In this document: positions 1 through 10,084 of the stretch, in pieces
How the letters are laid out: each line of letters begins with the position of its first letter
Numbering within the stretch: position 1 is the stretch's first letter
From: CAIOZW01 sp049317725
Lineage (GTDB): Bacteria; Acidobacteriota; Blastocatellia; RBC074
Direction: 5' to 3'
DNA: 15,526 nt
Assembly: GCA_049317725.1 (NCBI GenBank)
Contig: JBMOHS010000097.1
Span: forward strand, 1-15,526
The notes under the pieces: model-generated
Told to the model about the DNA's origin: nothing
Database searches by the model: none
What the model saw: only the letters and a program-made list of their open reading frames with translations
Translations under genes and position numbers: made by a program

Positions 1-3000
1 TACCAAATACCGGGCGTCGGGAAGGGAATCACGCAGAGTTCCGCTGAGTTCAAGTTGTTGGAACGGCAGTCAAATTGATCAATTTGAGGTAGCTCCCCAG
101 CTCGCACGTAGAGGTCGACATTCCCACCTCCTGACAATTGAACGCTCAGCTGGTTGCTGCCCACTGGAACTTCGACCGAAAAGAACGCGGGACGCATTCG
201 ATTGACCGATCGGCTTGTCATTTGCCCGTTGAGTAACGGGGTCACACTGACCGATGGGACAGTGGCCCTTGCTTCATTTGACGCCAACGACTCACCGTAG
301 ATATTGAACGCGACGATTCGATAAAGATAGGTGGCTCCCCCGACAACCTGCTGGTCAAGATGAAGACCGAGATTGGCTCCCACCGTTGTCAATAATTGCC
401 ACTCAGTGGTTCCTGCGCTACCTCCAGAAGGGATGATCCGGCGCTCAATGCGAAACCCCGTCTCATTGGTGGAGGCATCCCTCCACTGCAGTTGAATCTG
501 GATGCTTGACAAGGATGAGGCGACGAGATCCGTCGGAGCTGCCGGTGGGGCGGTCTCTGGGACCGGAACGGTGGCCTGCGCCTCATTCGAGGGAGGTGAC
601 TCGCCGGTGCCGTTGAAAGCGAAGACGCGGAAGCTGTATGACTCTCCGGGAACGAGCCCACTGCTTCGGAAATTGGTGGTATTCCGCTCCACTTCTCCAA
701 TCTGCGTCCAGAGCCCCCCACTTGCCAGTCGACGCTGGATGCGGAATCCCATTTCGTTGATCGACTGGTCCGTCCACGTCAGATCGACCTCGACCGGGGA
801 GATGGAGCGGGCCTGCAAGTTGATCGGTCCAGCCGGCAGGGGAACCGACTCCCTCGGAGTCGTGACGGTCACGGTGTTGGTACTCGGTGACTCTCCACTG
901 AAGTTGAAAGCGGAGACGGAGTAGCTGTAGCTCGTGTTCGGACTCAGTCCTCGGTCCTCGAATGAGGTGATGTTCGGCCCCACTTCCCCCGCCACTGCCC
1001 AGCTCCCGCTCTCGCCAGTTCGTCGTCGAATCCGGAAGCCATTCTCTTCCCCCCCCGCTTCCCGCCACTGCAGTCGGATTTGCGTTGCGGAGATCGCGGT
1101 CGCGACGAGGCTACCGGGAGTCTCTGGGCGTTGTGGCACGTCGTTGTTGAGGTTGATCATGGCCTCATTCGATGCAGCGGAGAGACCCGCAGTATTGAAG
1201 GCCGTCACCACATAGTAGTGAGGAACGCCCCGTTGCAGCCCTGCATCGACAATCGTGGTGATGTTTGGTGCGGTCGCGCCCAACTCCACCCAGAGCCCAT
1301 CCTTCCCGATCTTGCGTCGAATCCGAAAAGCTCCCTCATTGATCGAATTGTCTGTCCATTTCAGTCGAATCTGGTTGGTGCCAGCCTCGGTGGCCACCAG
1401 GTCGCTGGGCCCTGCCGGGAGGTTCTCGAGAAACCCCACTCCGATTCGTGCTGTCAGCGTGAACTGATTGAGGGCAGCGCTGACTCCGTAGACCATGATG
1501 TGCCAGTCCCCTGCGGCTGGGAAACTGAAAAGGCAGAACTCGCTGGACGTGTTCGAGGTCGAACGGCAGTTGAACGTGCTCATCTGCGGCTGATCTCCAT
1601 ACCGAACATACAGATCCACATTCCCCGTGCCGGTCGTTTGGACTTGCAGCTGGGTGGCTCCAATTGGAACTTGAATCCGATACAGCAGCTGTCGATTTCG
1701 ATTGAGGATCGCCTCCGTACTGACCCCACTGAGCAGCGGGACGAAGAACTCTTTGGGAGTTTGCACGCTGACCTCATTCGACTCCACTGAATTTCCAGCC
1801 AGATTATAGGAGCGGACCAAGTAGTAGTAGTTGGTTCCAGGGGTGAGATTCACGTCCTCATAGCGCGTCTGATTGGGCCCAAGGTCCTGGACAGGTTCCC
1901 AAAACCCATCGATCCCGGGGCGACGAAAGACGAGGAAACCGACTTCATTCGTTGAGCGATCCACCCAGTTCAGCTCGACACTGGTCGTCGAATTGGCAGT
2001 GGCCTGCAGCCTCGCGGGAGGTGCGGGCCGATCATCCGAGACTCGCTCTGGAAAGGTGGTCGCGGTCGCCTCATTTGAGAACGCGGATTCGATCGTCGCG
2101 TCAAAAGCGGAGATGGTGTAGCTGTAAGCTTGTCCGGCTGACAGCTGTGTGTTCTCAAAGGTGGTCTGGTTGGCTGGAACGACTGCAATCTCCGCCCATC
2201 CACCCGTCAGCCCCGTGCGCCGTCGGATTCGAAATCCTGCCTCGGTCTGTGAATTGTCTGTCCAGCGCAGGTTGATCTGGCTCGGGGAGGTCGCGATGGC
2301 GCTCAGGTTGGTCGGCGGGGGCAAGGCGACCCCGGGAGTCGTCACGAGGATCTCATTGGAAAGCCCTGATTCGGTGGTTTCATTGAACGCCAGTACAGTA
2401 TAGAGAAAGCTGCTGCCGGGCGTGACCGTCAAGTCCAGGTAGCTGGTCACGTTCTGGCCCAGGGTCGCAACCGTCGTCCAGAGAGAGTTCGGACTGCTCC
2501 GTCGCAGCAGGCGAAATCCAGTCTCGGTCGTCGCGTTGTCGATCCAGGTAAGGGTCACCTGATTGGCCGAAAGGACGCTTGCTTGTAGGTTGGTCGGACC
2601 GGGAAGGGGGACCGCGGGAGTGGTCACCGTTACTTCGTTTGACCCTGCCGAGTCACCGGTCGGGTTGTAGGCTAACACCGTATATGAATAGGTCGTTCCC
2701 GGCGTCAGTCCCGTATTTTGAAAGAGCGTTGTGTTCTGCCCGGGAGTGGCGATGATCGTCCAGTTGCCCGTTGTACCCGTGCGACGAAAAATCTTGAAGC
2801 CAGTTTCGTTGATCGAATTGTCGGTCCAAGAAAGATTGATCTGGGTCGAGGAGATGACAACGGCCGCGAGACTCGTCGGGGCGACGGGGGGGGCTTCTGG
2901 CATGCTCACCTGGGCAATGTTCGAGAAGGGGGACTCCCCGCCCGCGTTGAAGGCGAAGACTCGATATTCATAGGTCGCTCCCGCCCGCAATCCAGAATCT

Positions 3001-4748
3001 TGATACGAGCTGTTGTTCGTCCCCACCGAGGCAATGATGGTCCACGCCTCTGCCCCCCGCTCCCGCCGTTGGACACGAAATCCTTCTTCGTTGGTCGCGT
3101 TGTCCCGCCAAGTCAGGTTGACCTGGGTTGGACCGGTCACCGTGGCGGCCAAAAGTCCAGGTCCCAGCGGAGGCGGTGGGGGCGGATCTCCTGCCCCAAG
3201 GGCGCGAACGGCTTCGTCGACCCTGATGCGCGGGGTGGTCACGCCATTTCTGCCGTCCGTGATCATCAGCCCAGTACGGATGAACGCGTCGAGGATCTCT
3301 CCGACCGAGGCGCTCGGCACTTTCTGCCGGGCGATGGCCCAGGCGCCCGCGACGTGGGGCGCCGCCATCGAAGTTCCTGCCCACGTCGCGTATTCGCCAT
3401 TGAGCACTGAAGAAGTAATTCCCTCTCCCGGAGCCAAGAGATGGAGAAACGGAGCACTGTTGGAGAAGCTCGAAACTTGGTCCAATTGCGTCGGATAGTC
3501 CCGGGTGGCGCCGACGCTGATCGCGGTCGAGATGCAGGCGGGGGCGGTCGTCGAATCGGTGTATCCCCCGTTTCCAGAAGCGGCGATCGAGGCGATCCCT
3601 GCCTGACGAAGCAGATCGATCGCCGCCTTGGTCGCCACTTCATCCCCGTTGCAGTTGGTGAAGTAGCGCAAGCCTCCAAGGCTCATGTTGACGGCGGCGA
3701 TCTGAAAGGTTGTCCGCAGCGTGTAGACTCGCTCCAGTGCCCGAATCAGGTCCGACGTGAAGGCGACGATGCAGGATGGTTGCCCATTGTTGCACGATCC
3801 TGGACTGTTGTGCTGGGTGAAGACCTGGATGGCGATCAGATTCGCGTCACGGGCAACGCCAGAGAAGGCGGTTCCCTTTCCTGCTGCAATGCCCGCAACA
3901 TGCGTTCCGTGCGCACATCCCGCGTTTTCAATCGTGCAGGGCAGGCCAGAGTTGAGGACAGTCGAGGAGGAGCTTCCGCTTGGACAGAGAGAAAGGTAGG
4001 AATCGGCCGAGGCATTGGTCGAGTAGCAGGCCTCTGAGACGACCTTTCCCGCCAGAAAGGGGTGGTTCCGATCGACACCGGAATCGAGAATGGCAATCGT
4101 CTGGCCGGCCCCTGTGTAGCCATTCTCCCAGGCTCTCGTCGCTCCGATGAGGGCGACACTTTCCGCAAGGTCAGGCACGACGGTCAGATCTTGCTCGACA
4201 TCCAACACCCCCGTCGATCGCTGGAGGGAGGCGACCCCGGTCGCGTTGACCCGGACCGCGATGTAGGGAATGTAGGCGAAAGCCTTGAGGGAGGCAGGGT
4301 CGTACCCAGAGAGTTCCTCGATGACTTGCTCTCGAACTTGGGCGATGACGAATTGCTGGGCTTGCGCCTGCAGACCACCCTGCTGCTCCCGCTCCGGTGC
4401 GAAGGCGGCGCGCAACCGCACCATCACCGGGATCGTGCCTTTCGACTGTGCCTCCGTCGAGAGCTGTGCGAAGTGGCGTGCCGCGCTCTCTGTCCGCACC
4501 AGACGCGCCGACTGTTCCTGGAGCACCTGGATGGTTCCCAACAGGTCCTCCGGCATTCCCAGCGGCGGCTTGGGCAGCGTCAATGTGGGGTCTTGTCCAC
4601 CCGCCAGCGCCTTTCCTGAAGATGTTCCCCAGCGGGGGAGGGAAGGTCCTGCCATGACGAGCAGGAAGAGAAGCGACACGAAAACTCCAAAACCCAAAGC
4701 GGATCTGTGAACAGATTGATTCTGTCTCATTTTGCCCTTCCGGAGCAT
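1..4748 (-). CDS. Secreted subtilisin-like (S8) serine protease with Fn3 and PPC domains, C-terminus cut off by window edge
   Basis: A secreted endopeptidase, open for 1582 codons without a stop. Residues 1-34 form a signal peptide: a basic start, then a hydrophobic stretch around residues 17-33. Residues of about 75-210 resemble an I9-type propeptide that would fold and inhibit the enzyme. The S8 catalytic domain covers about 212-515, with Asp222 in AILDSGVD, His280 in AHGTHVAG, oxyanion Asn393 in ASGNGG and Ser460 in GTSMAAPHVAG, so the active site is intact. A Cys-rich insert lies between Asp and His. A proline-rich linker near residue 520 leads to five Fn3 domains (about 530-990), a PPC domain (about 1003-1100), four more Fn3 domains (about 1104-1497) and a second PPC domain broken by the edge. 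PPC domains are often removed on maturation, and Fn3 domains usually act as spacers or polymer binders. Start 4748 is chosen over in-frame ATG 4730 because AAAGGAG sits 7 nt before it. The natural substrate is unknown. Confidence 0.95.
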   Translation of the reverse strand, partial: MLRKGKMRQNQSVHRSALGFGVFVSLLFLLVMAGPSLPRWGTSSGKALAGGQDPTLTLPKPPLGMPEDLLGTIQVLQEQSARLVRTESAARHFAQLSTEAQSKGTIPVMVRLRAAFAPEREQQGGLQAQAQQFVIAQVREQVIEELSGYDPASLKAFAYIPYIAVRVNATGVASLQRSTGVLDVEQDLTVVPDLAESVALIGATRAWENGYTGAGQTIAILDSGVDRNHPFLAGKVVSEACYSTNASADSYLSLCPSGSSSSTVLNSGLPCTIENAGCAHGTHVAGIAAGKGTAFSGVARDANLIAIQVFTQHNSPGSCNNGQPSCIVAFTSDLIRALERVYTLRTTFQIAAVNMSLGGLRYFTNCNGDEVATKAAIDLLRQAGIASIAASGNGGYTDSTTAPACISTAISVGATRDYPTQLDQVSSFSNSAPFLHLLAPGEGITSSVLNGEYATWAGTSMAAPHVAGAWAIARQKVPSASVGEILDAFIRTGLMITDGRNGVTTPRIRVDEAVRALGAGDPPPPPPLGPGLLAATVTGPTQVNLTWRDNATNEEGFRVQRRERGAEAWTIIASVGTNNSSYQDSGLRAGATYEYRVFAFNAGGESPFSNIAQVSMPEAPPVAPTSLAAVVISSTQINLSWTDNSINETGFKIFRRTGTTGNWTIIATPGQNTTLFQNTGLTPGTTYSYTVLAYNPTGDSAGSNEVTVTTPAVPLPGPTNLQASVLSANQVTLTWIDNATTETGFRLLRRSSPNSLWTTVATLGQNVTSYLDLTVTPGSSFLYTVLAFNETTESGLSNEILVTTPGVALPPPTNLSAIATSPSQINLRWTDNSQTEAGFRIRRRTGLTGGWAEIAVVPANQTTFENTQLSAGQAYSYTISAFDATIESAFSNEATATTFPERVSDDRPAPPARLQATANSTTSVELNWVDRSTNEVGFLVFRRPGIDGFWEPVQDLGPNQTRYEDVNLTPGTNYYYLVRSYNLAGNSVESNEVSVQTPKEFFVPLLSGVSTEAILNRNRQLLYRIQVPIGATQLQVQTTGTGNVDLYVRYGDQPQMSTFNCRSTSNTSSEFCLFSFPAAGDWHIMVYGVSAALNQFTLTARIGVGFLENLPAGPSDLVATEAGTNQIRLKWTDNSINEGAFRIRRKIGKDGLWVELGATAPNITTIVDAGLQRGVPHYYVVTAFNTAGLSAASNEAMINLNNDVPQRPETPGSLVATAISATQIRLQWREAGGEENGFRIRRRTGESGSWAVAGEVGPNITSFEDRGLSPNTSYSYSVSAFNFSGESPSTNTVTVTTPRESVPLPAGPINLQARSISPVEVDLTWTDQSINEMGFRIQRRLASGGLWTQIGEVERNTTNFRSSGLVPGESYSFRVFAFNGTGESPPSNEAQATVPVPETAPPAAPTDLVASSLSSIQIQLQWRDASTNETGFRIERRIIPSGGSAGTTEWQLLTTVGANLGLHLDQQVVGGATYLYRIVAFNIYGESLASNEARATVPSVSVTPLLNGQMTSRSVNRMRPAFFSVEVPVGSNQLSVQLSGGGNVDLYVRAGELPQIDQFDCRSNNLNSAELCVIPFPTPGIW
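255..3165 (-). repeat. Array of nine Fn3 domains in two blocks (5 + 4) separated by a PPC domain
   Basis: Within the protease the same module of about 90 residues recurs nine times. Each has a core W-x-D-x-[ST]-x-[NT]-E-x-G-F-[RK], a middle segment like N-x-[ST]-x-[FY]-x-[DN], and an ending like Y-x-Y-x-V-x-A-[FY]-[ND] followed by S-N-E. Copies 1-5 lie at about 1750-3165. A PPC module occupies about 1445-1745, and copies 6-9 lie at about 255-1440. A second PPC module starts near 245 and leaves the window. The DNA copies have diverged clearly, so this is an old domain array rather than a recent tandem duplication. Domain edges are approximate. Confidence 0.85.
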
Positions 4749-4755
4749 CGTGTGG

Positions 4756-4762
4756 CTCCTTT
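4756..4762 (-). promoter_or_regulatory. Shine-Dalgarno sequence deciding the protease start
   Basis: AAAGGAG on the minus strand ends 7 nt before the ATG at 4748. The in-frame ATG at 4730 would be 25 nt away and has no comparable site. The longer start also adds Arg and Lys to the n-region of the signal peptide. Confidence 0.7.
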
Positions 4763-4834
4763 AGTGTTGTGTGTCCCGGGCGCAGAGATTTTTTCCAGTG
4801 ATCCCCCATTCTGCGTGGGGTTAATCGTCGAGAA

Positions 4835-4862
4835 AATATCACAGCGACTCTTTCCACTTCAA
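4835..4862 (-). promoter_or_regulatory. Possible promoter of the protease gene
   Basis: On the minus strand TTGAAG (4857-4862) is followed after 16 nt by GATATT (4835-4840), preceded by TGT as in an extended -10 element. Each hexamer matches the sigma-70 consensus at about four of six positions. It would give a leader of about 80 nt containing a small CCCCA/TGGGG hairpin (about 4804-4820). This is weak sequence-only evidence in a 294-bp gap otherwise holding only the leuS hairpin. Confidence 0.3.
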
Positions 4863-4993
4863 TGCGAGCCGTTCCGAAGGCAAGATTCATTGACCACTTG
4901 CCCAATTTGCCGTACCGATATTCAGTTAGAGAAGGTATGCAAATTACTGGCCAGAACGCCCAGAAAGAGGGCAGGGGAAGGATGGGAAGCGGG

Positions 4994-5031
4994 AGATCCC
5001 CCAGTGGGCCAGTTTGGCCCCTGGGGGATCT
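4994..5031 (-). terminator. Strong hairpin just after leuS, likely transcript end
   Basis: Ten bases, AGATCCCCCA, pair with TGGGGGATCT. Six more inner pairs (a G-C, then GGGCC with GGCCC beyond a bulged T) make a stem of about 16 bp with loop AGTTT. It begins 11 nt past the leuS stop codon. No T-run follows on either strand, so it is either a non-canonical terminator or a 3'-end-stabilising hairpin. Confidence 0.55.
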
Positions 5032-5042
5032 GTCAAGGAGGG

Positions 5043-7637
<2,595 letters not shown>

Positions 7638-7778
7638 ACATGCTTCACGAGTCAGGGGCCGGGCTACCCTGAGGTTCCATCGGGTCTCTTCTCTTCGTCG
7701 GGCAGTTGCTGGCCAAGGATCTCCAGGAGCTGCCACGTGGGGCGTCGCAACTGGGGGGCTCGCCTCAATCACGCGAAA

Positions 7779-7807
7779 ATCTTACACACCGTCTCCGGGG
7801 AAGTCTA
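7779..7807 (-). promoter_or_regulatory. Possible leuS promoter
   Basis: Minus-strand TAGACT (7802-7807), a 17-nt spacer and TAAGAT (7779-7784) give an acceptable sigma-70-like arrangement, each hexamer four of six. It sits in the gap between the methyltransferase stop and leuS and would give a leader of about 135 nt. That leader contains a small hairpin, TCAGGG with CCCTGA, close to the start codon. Sequence match only. Confidence 0.3.
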
Positions 7808-7846
7808 GGGGATCGTCTGCCGTCCAGCGAGGGGGCCGTGCTCTCT

Positions 7847-9094
7847 TCAAGACAGTCGGCGCAGAATGACGCATTTGAGATAGTTGGTCTCCGGGACCGT
7901 CAGGAGCGCCGGATGATCCCGTGGTTGGGATCTTCTTTCAAGGACCTGAAAGGTGCGCCCGGCGTCGGCGGCCGCCTCCATCAACATTTCAAGAAAGAGG
8001 GGTTCGCCGACGTGGTGGGAGCAACTGCTCGTCACCAGCACCCCGCCGGGTGAGAGCAGCCGCATGGCTCGCAGGTTGATCTCCTTGTATCCGCGCAGGG
8101 CTCCCGCGACGGCAGCCCGGTTGCGGGCAAAGGCGGGAGGGTCAAGGACGATCGTCTCGAACTGCTCTCCCGCGTCGTCATAGATGCGGAGCTGATCGAA
8201 GACATTGGCCTCGAGGAACGTGACATTGGCGAGCTGGTTGCGTTCGGCATTCTGACGTGCCCGTTCAAGGGCGGCTGTCGAGAGGTCGATCGCCGTCACC
8301 GACTGGCAGCGGCGTGCGAGGTGAAGGGCAAACGACCCATAGAAGGTGAAGCAGTCGAGGCCGCGTCCGTGGGCATAGCGCTCCGCTGCGGCGCGATTCT
8401 CCCGTTGATCGAGGAACGCGCCCGTCTTCTGCCCTTCGAGCAGATCGACCAGAAACCGGAGCCCGTTCTCGCTGATCTCCTGTCCCTCTGCCGGGAGGTC
8501 TCCCGCGAGGAGGCCGCGTTGCAGGGGGAGCCCTTCGAGCTGGCGAACGCGCACATCGTTGCGTTCGACGAGGCAGCGTGGGGTGAGCCGCTCCGAGAGC
8601 AGTTCGACCCACAACGCTTTGAGTGCCTCCATTCCCTGAGTAAGGGTCTGAAGGACGAGGGCATCTCCGTACCGGTCGACCACCAATCCCGGCAGTCCAT
8701 CCCCCTCGGCATGGACCAATCGGCAAGTCTCTCCCTGTCCGATGACCGATTCTCGCCAGTCGATCGCCTGCGCCAATCGACTTCGCCAGAAGTCCCGGTC
8801 GATCCGCTCGTCAGGCTGGCGGGAGAGCACTCGAAGCGCGATCTCGGACTCCGCTCCATAGTGTGCCCAGGCGACAAAGCGCCCGCGATGGTCGACGACG
8901 CGGACGACCGCCCCGCTCTCGGCGCGTTGAATCGCTTGCAGGTCGCTCCGATAGACCCAGAGATGGCCGCTGCGGATCCGCGCGAGCCCTTTGCTGGTCA
9001 ACGTGATTTCGCCGTTGACCCGGACTGGCGCACCGCCGACAGGTGGTTCCTTGCTGGCGCGAACTTGGGGGGATGCCTCTTGACTCTTCTCCAT
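7847..9094 (-). CDS. RlmI-like 23S rRNA (cytosine-5) methyltransferase with PUA domain
   Basis: A cytoplasmic SAM-dependent RNA methyltransferase of the RlmI/YccW family (COG1092). The E. coli member makes m5C in 23S rRNA, and the exact target here is inferred. It has 415 residues. A PUA domain occupies about 28-95 (TLTSKGLARIRSGHLWVYRS). A linker domain includes GDGLPGLVVDRYGD. The Rossmann methyltransferase domain has GQKTGAFLDQRENR, a SAM loop CFTFYGSFALHLA, the acidic strand AIDLS, motif IV VLDPPAFA, and SSCSHH with Cys358 as the probable catalytic cysteine. The family SAM loop is usually YTGGF or YTGAF; here it reads FYGSF. Start 9094 is the first ATG after an in-frame TAA. A purine stretch AAAGGA is nearby but about 14 nt upstream. 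The N-terminal 27 residues show no recognisable motif. The gene is divergent from folK. Confidence 0.9.
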   Translation of the reverse strand: MEKSQEASPQVRASKEPPVGGAPVRVNGEITLTSKGLARIRSGHLWVYRSDLQAIQRAESGAVVRVVDHRGRFVAWAHYGAESEIALRVLSRQPDERIDRDFWRSRLAQAIDWRESVIGQGETCRLVHAEGDGLPGLVVDRYGDALVLQTLTQGMEALKALWVELLSERLTPRCLVERNDVRVRQLEGLPLQRGLLAGDLPAEGQEISENGLRFLVDLLEGQKTGAFLDQRENRAAAERYAHGRGLDCFTFYGSFALHLARRCQSVTAIDLSTAALERARQNAERNQLANVTFLEANVFDQLRIYDDAGEQFETIVLDPPAFARNRAAVAGALRGYKEINLRAMRLLSPGGVLVTSSCSHHVGEPLFLEMLMEAAADAGRTFQVLERRSQPRDHPALLTVPETNYLKCVILRRLS

Positions 9095-9493
9095 AAATGC
9101 AGAACATTATCCTTTCGTACGACGTCGTGTGACGCTCGCGTGACGGTGGTCCCGCTTCGCTCTCTTGACTTCCCTCGAACCGGCGGTGGTTAGACCGGAG
9201 TGGGGGCTTCGATCCTCCTGTGGGAACCTCTCTTGAAGGAGGAGGCAACGACTCCCCCGAGAGGGACAAGCCTACTTCCCGGAAGGGAGCGGAAGAGGGA
9301 AGGCGCAAGACGGCAATGTCCCTTATCTGTCGCCTCGGGTCAAGAGGGCTCGTCTCCCCCCGGCCATCGTCAGGAGAAGGCCGCGACGAATGGCTGTTTC
9401 AGCGTGCAGGTCGATGGGGAGCCGGATGCCCGATCAGGTGGCTCCCGGTCTGGTGCATCTGCTGTCTGTATCTGCTGTCTGTATCTGCTCTCT
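9095..9493. other. Divergent intergenic region between the methyltransferase gene and folK
   Basis: These 399 bp hold no gene I can support. Next to the minus-strand start are a palindrome and direct GTGACG repeats (9119-9145). The middle is purine-rich with short complementary runs such as CCTCTC and GAGAGG (9228-9233 and 9259-9264) but no recognised RNA family. The right end is a 13-bp triplicate (9457-9495). The folK frame stays open back to a GTG at 9200, but that extension has no ribosome site or conserved motif. Confidence 0.6.
9119..9145. promoter_or_regulatory. Palindrome plus direct repeats, possible operator
   Basis: ACGACGTCGT (9119-9128) is a perfect 10-bp palindrome. Immediately beside it GTGACG occurs at 9129-9134 and again at 9140-9145, exactly 11 bp apart, about one helical turn. 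On the minus strand a GATAAT -10-like box lies between this block and the methyltransferase start. The layout is what a regulator site would look like, but no regulator is known. Confidence 0.3.
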
Positions 9494-9495
9494 AT
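9457..9495 (+). repeat. 13-bp tandem triplicate overlapping the folK start codon
   Basis: ATCTGCTGTCTGT occurs twice without change (9457-9469, 9470-9482), followed by a third copy, ATCTGCTCTCTAT (9483-9495), with two differences. The last two bases of the third copy are the first two of the folK ATG. The block fills the place where a Shine-Dalgarno sequence would be. Confidence 0.9.
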
Positions 9496-10039
9496 GGACT
9501 CTCAAACTGCTTATTTGGGGCTTGGATCCAACCTTGGGGACCGGGCTTCCTACCTCTTGCAGGCTATTCGGGGACTGCTCGATCATCGACTCCCCGTGCG
9601 AGCCCTTTCCCCGCTCTATGAGACAGACCCAGTTGGCTACCTCGACCAGCCCAGCTTTCTCAATATGGTTCTGGCGATCGATGCCACGGGATGGGATCCC
9701 TGGCGTTTGTTGACCGTCTGTCAGGAGATCGAGACCTCTCTTGGTCGGCGGCGGTCGATTCCACAGGGCCCGCGGACCATCGACCTCGATCTGCTCTTTT
9801 TTGGGCAGCAGGTCGTCACCGAAAACCGTGCCGGGCTCGACCTCGTCGTCCCGCACCCTCGCTTGGCCGAGCGCGCCTTTGTCCTGATCCCCTTGTGTGA
9901 TCTCGATCCTGCTCTTCTTCATCCGGTACTGGGCAAGACCGTGGCGCAACTGCTCGCGGCGATCTCCCCCCAGACACCTTCCTCCTCCCGGGTCCCATCC
10001 GCAGTCAGACGATACGCATTGGGGGGAGGCCCCACGTGA
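9494..10039 (+). CDS. folK: 2-amino-4-hydroxy-6-hydroxymethyldihydropteridine pyrophosphokinase (HPPK)
   Basis: Transfers pyrophosphate from ATP to 6-hydroxymethyl-7,8-dihydropterin, the step before dihydropteroate synthase in folate synthesis; cytoplasmic. It has 181 residues against 159 in E. coli. The N-terminal motif YLGLGSNLGDR is followed by SPLYETDPVG and FLNMVL of the pterin pocket, then the signature GPRTIDLDLLFFG, where Asp97 and Asp99 should bind the two magnesium ions, and HPRLAERAFVLIPL. About 20 C-terminal residues beyond the family core, rich in Pro and Ser, are not conserved. Start 9494 matches the family N-terminus. No Shine-Dalgarno sequence is present because a 13-bp repeat occupies that position, so translation may be SD-independent or coupled to an unseen upstream frame. 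panC follows after 45 bp. Confidence 0.95.
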   Translation: MDSQTAYLGLGSNLGDRASYLLQAIRGLLDHRLPVRALSPLYETDPVGYLDQPSFLNMVLAIDATGWDPWRLLTVCQEIETSLGRRRSIPQGPRTIDLDLLFFGQQVVTENRAGLDLVVPHPRLAERAFVLIPLCDLDPALLHPVLGKTVAQLLAAISPQTPSSSRVPSAVRRYALGGGPT

Positions 10040-10045
10040 ACCGGC

Positions 10046-10064
10046 GGGCAGGAGCCCCTTTTTT
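10046..10064 (+). terminator. Weak terminator or attenuator between folK and panC
   Basis: GGGC and GCCC pair around an AGGA loop, then C and six T residues (10059-10064). The four-base-pair stem is short for an intrinsic terminator, so it may only reduce read-through. It starts 6 bp after the folK stop. Confidence 0.35.
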
Positions 10065-10084
10065 ACCAGCAGAACTGACGAGCC

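Noticed and set aside
7640..7690. T-box-like AGGGTAGCCCGG in the leuS leader
   Set aside because: It lacks the conserved AGGGTGGNACCGCG core, specifier stem and terminator of a T-box leader.
9285..9315. SRP RNA-like GGAA hairpin (TTCCC-GGAA-GGGAG)
   Set aside because: The conserved AGGTC side and the GCAGC side of the SRP core loop are missing, so the match is by chance.
9200..9493. N-terminal extension of folK by 98 codons from a GTG
   Set aside because: No conserved motif, no ribosome site, and it crosses the 13-bp repeat; the family N-terminus begins at the ATG 9494.
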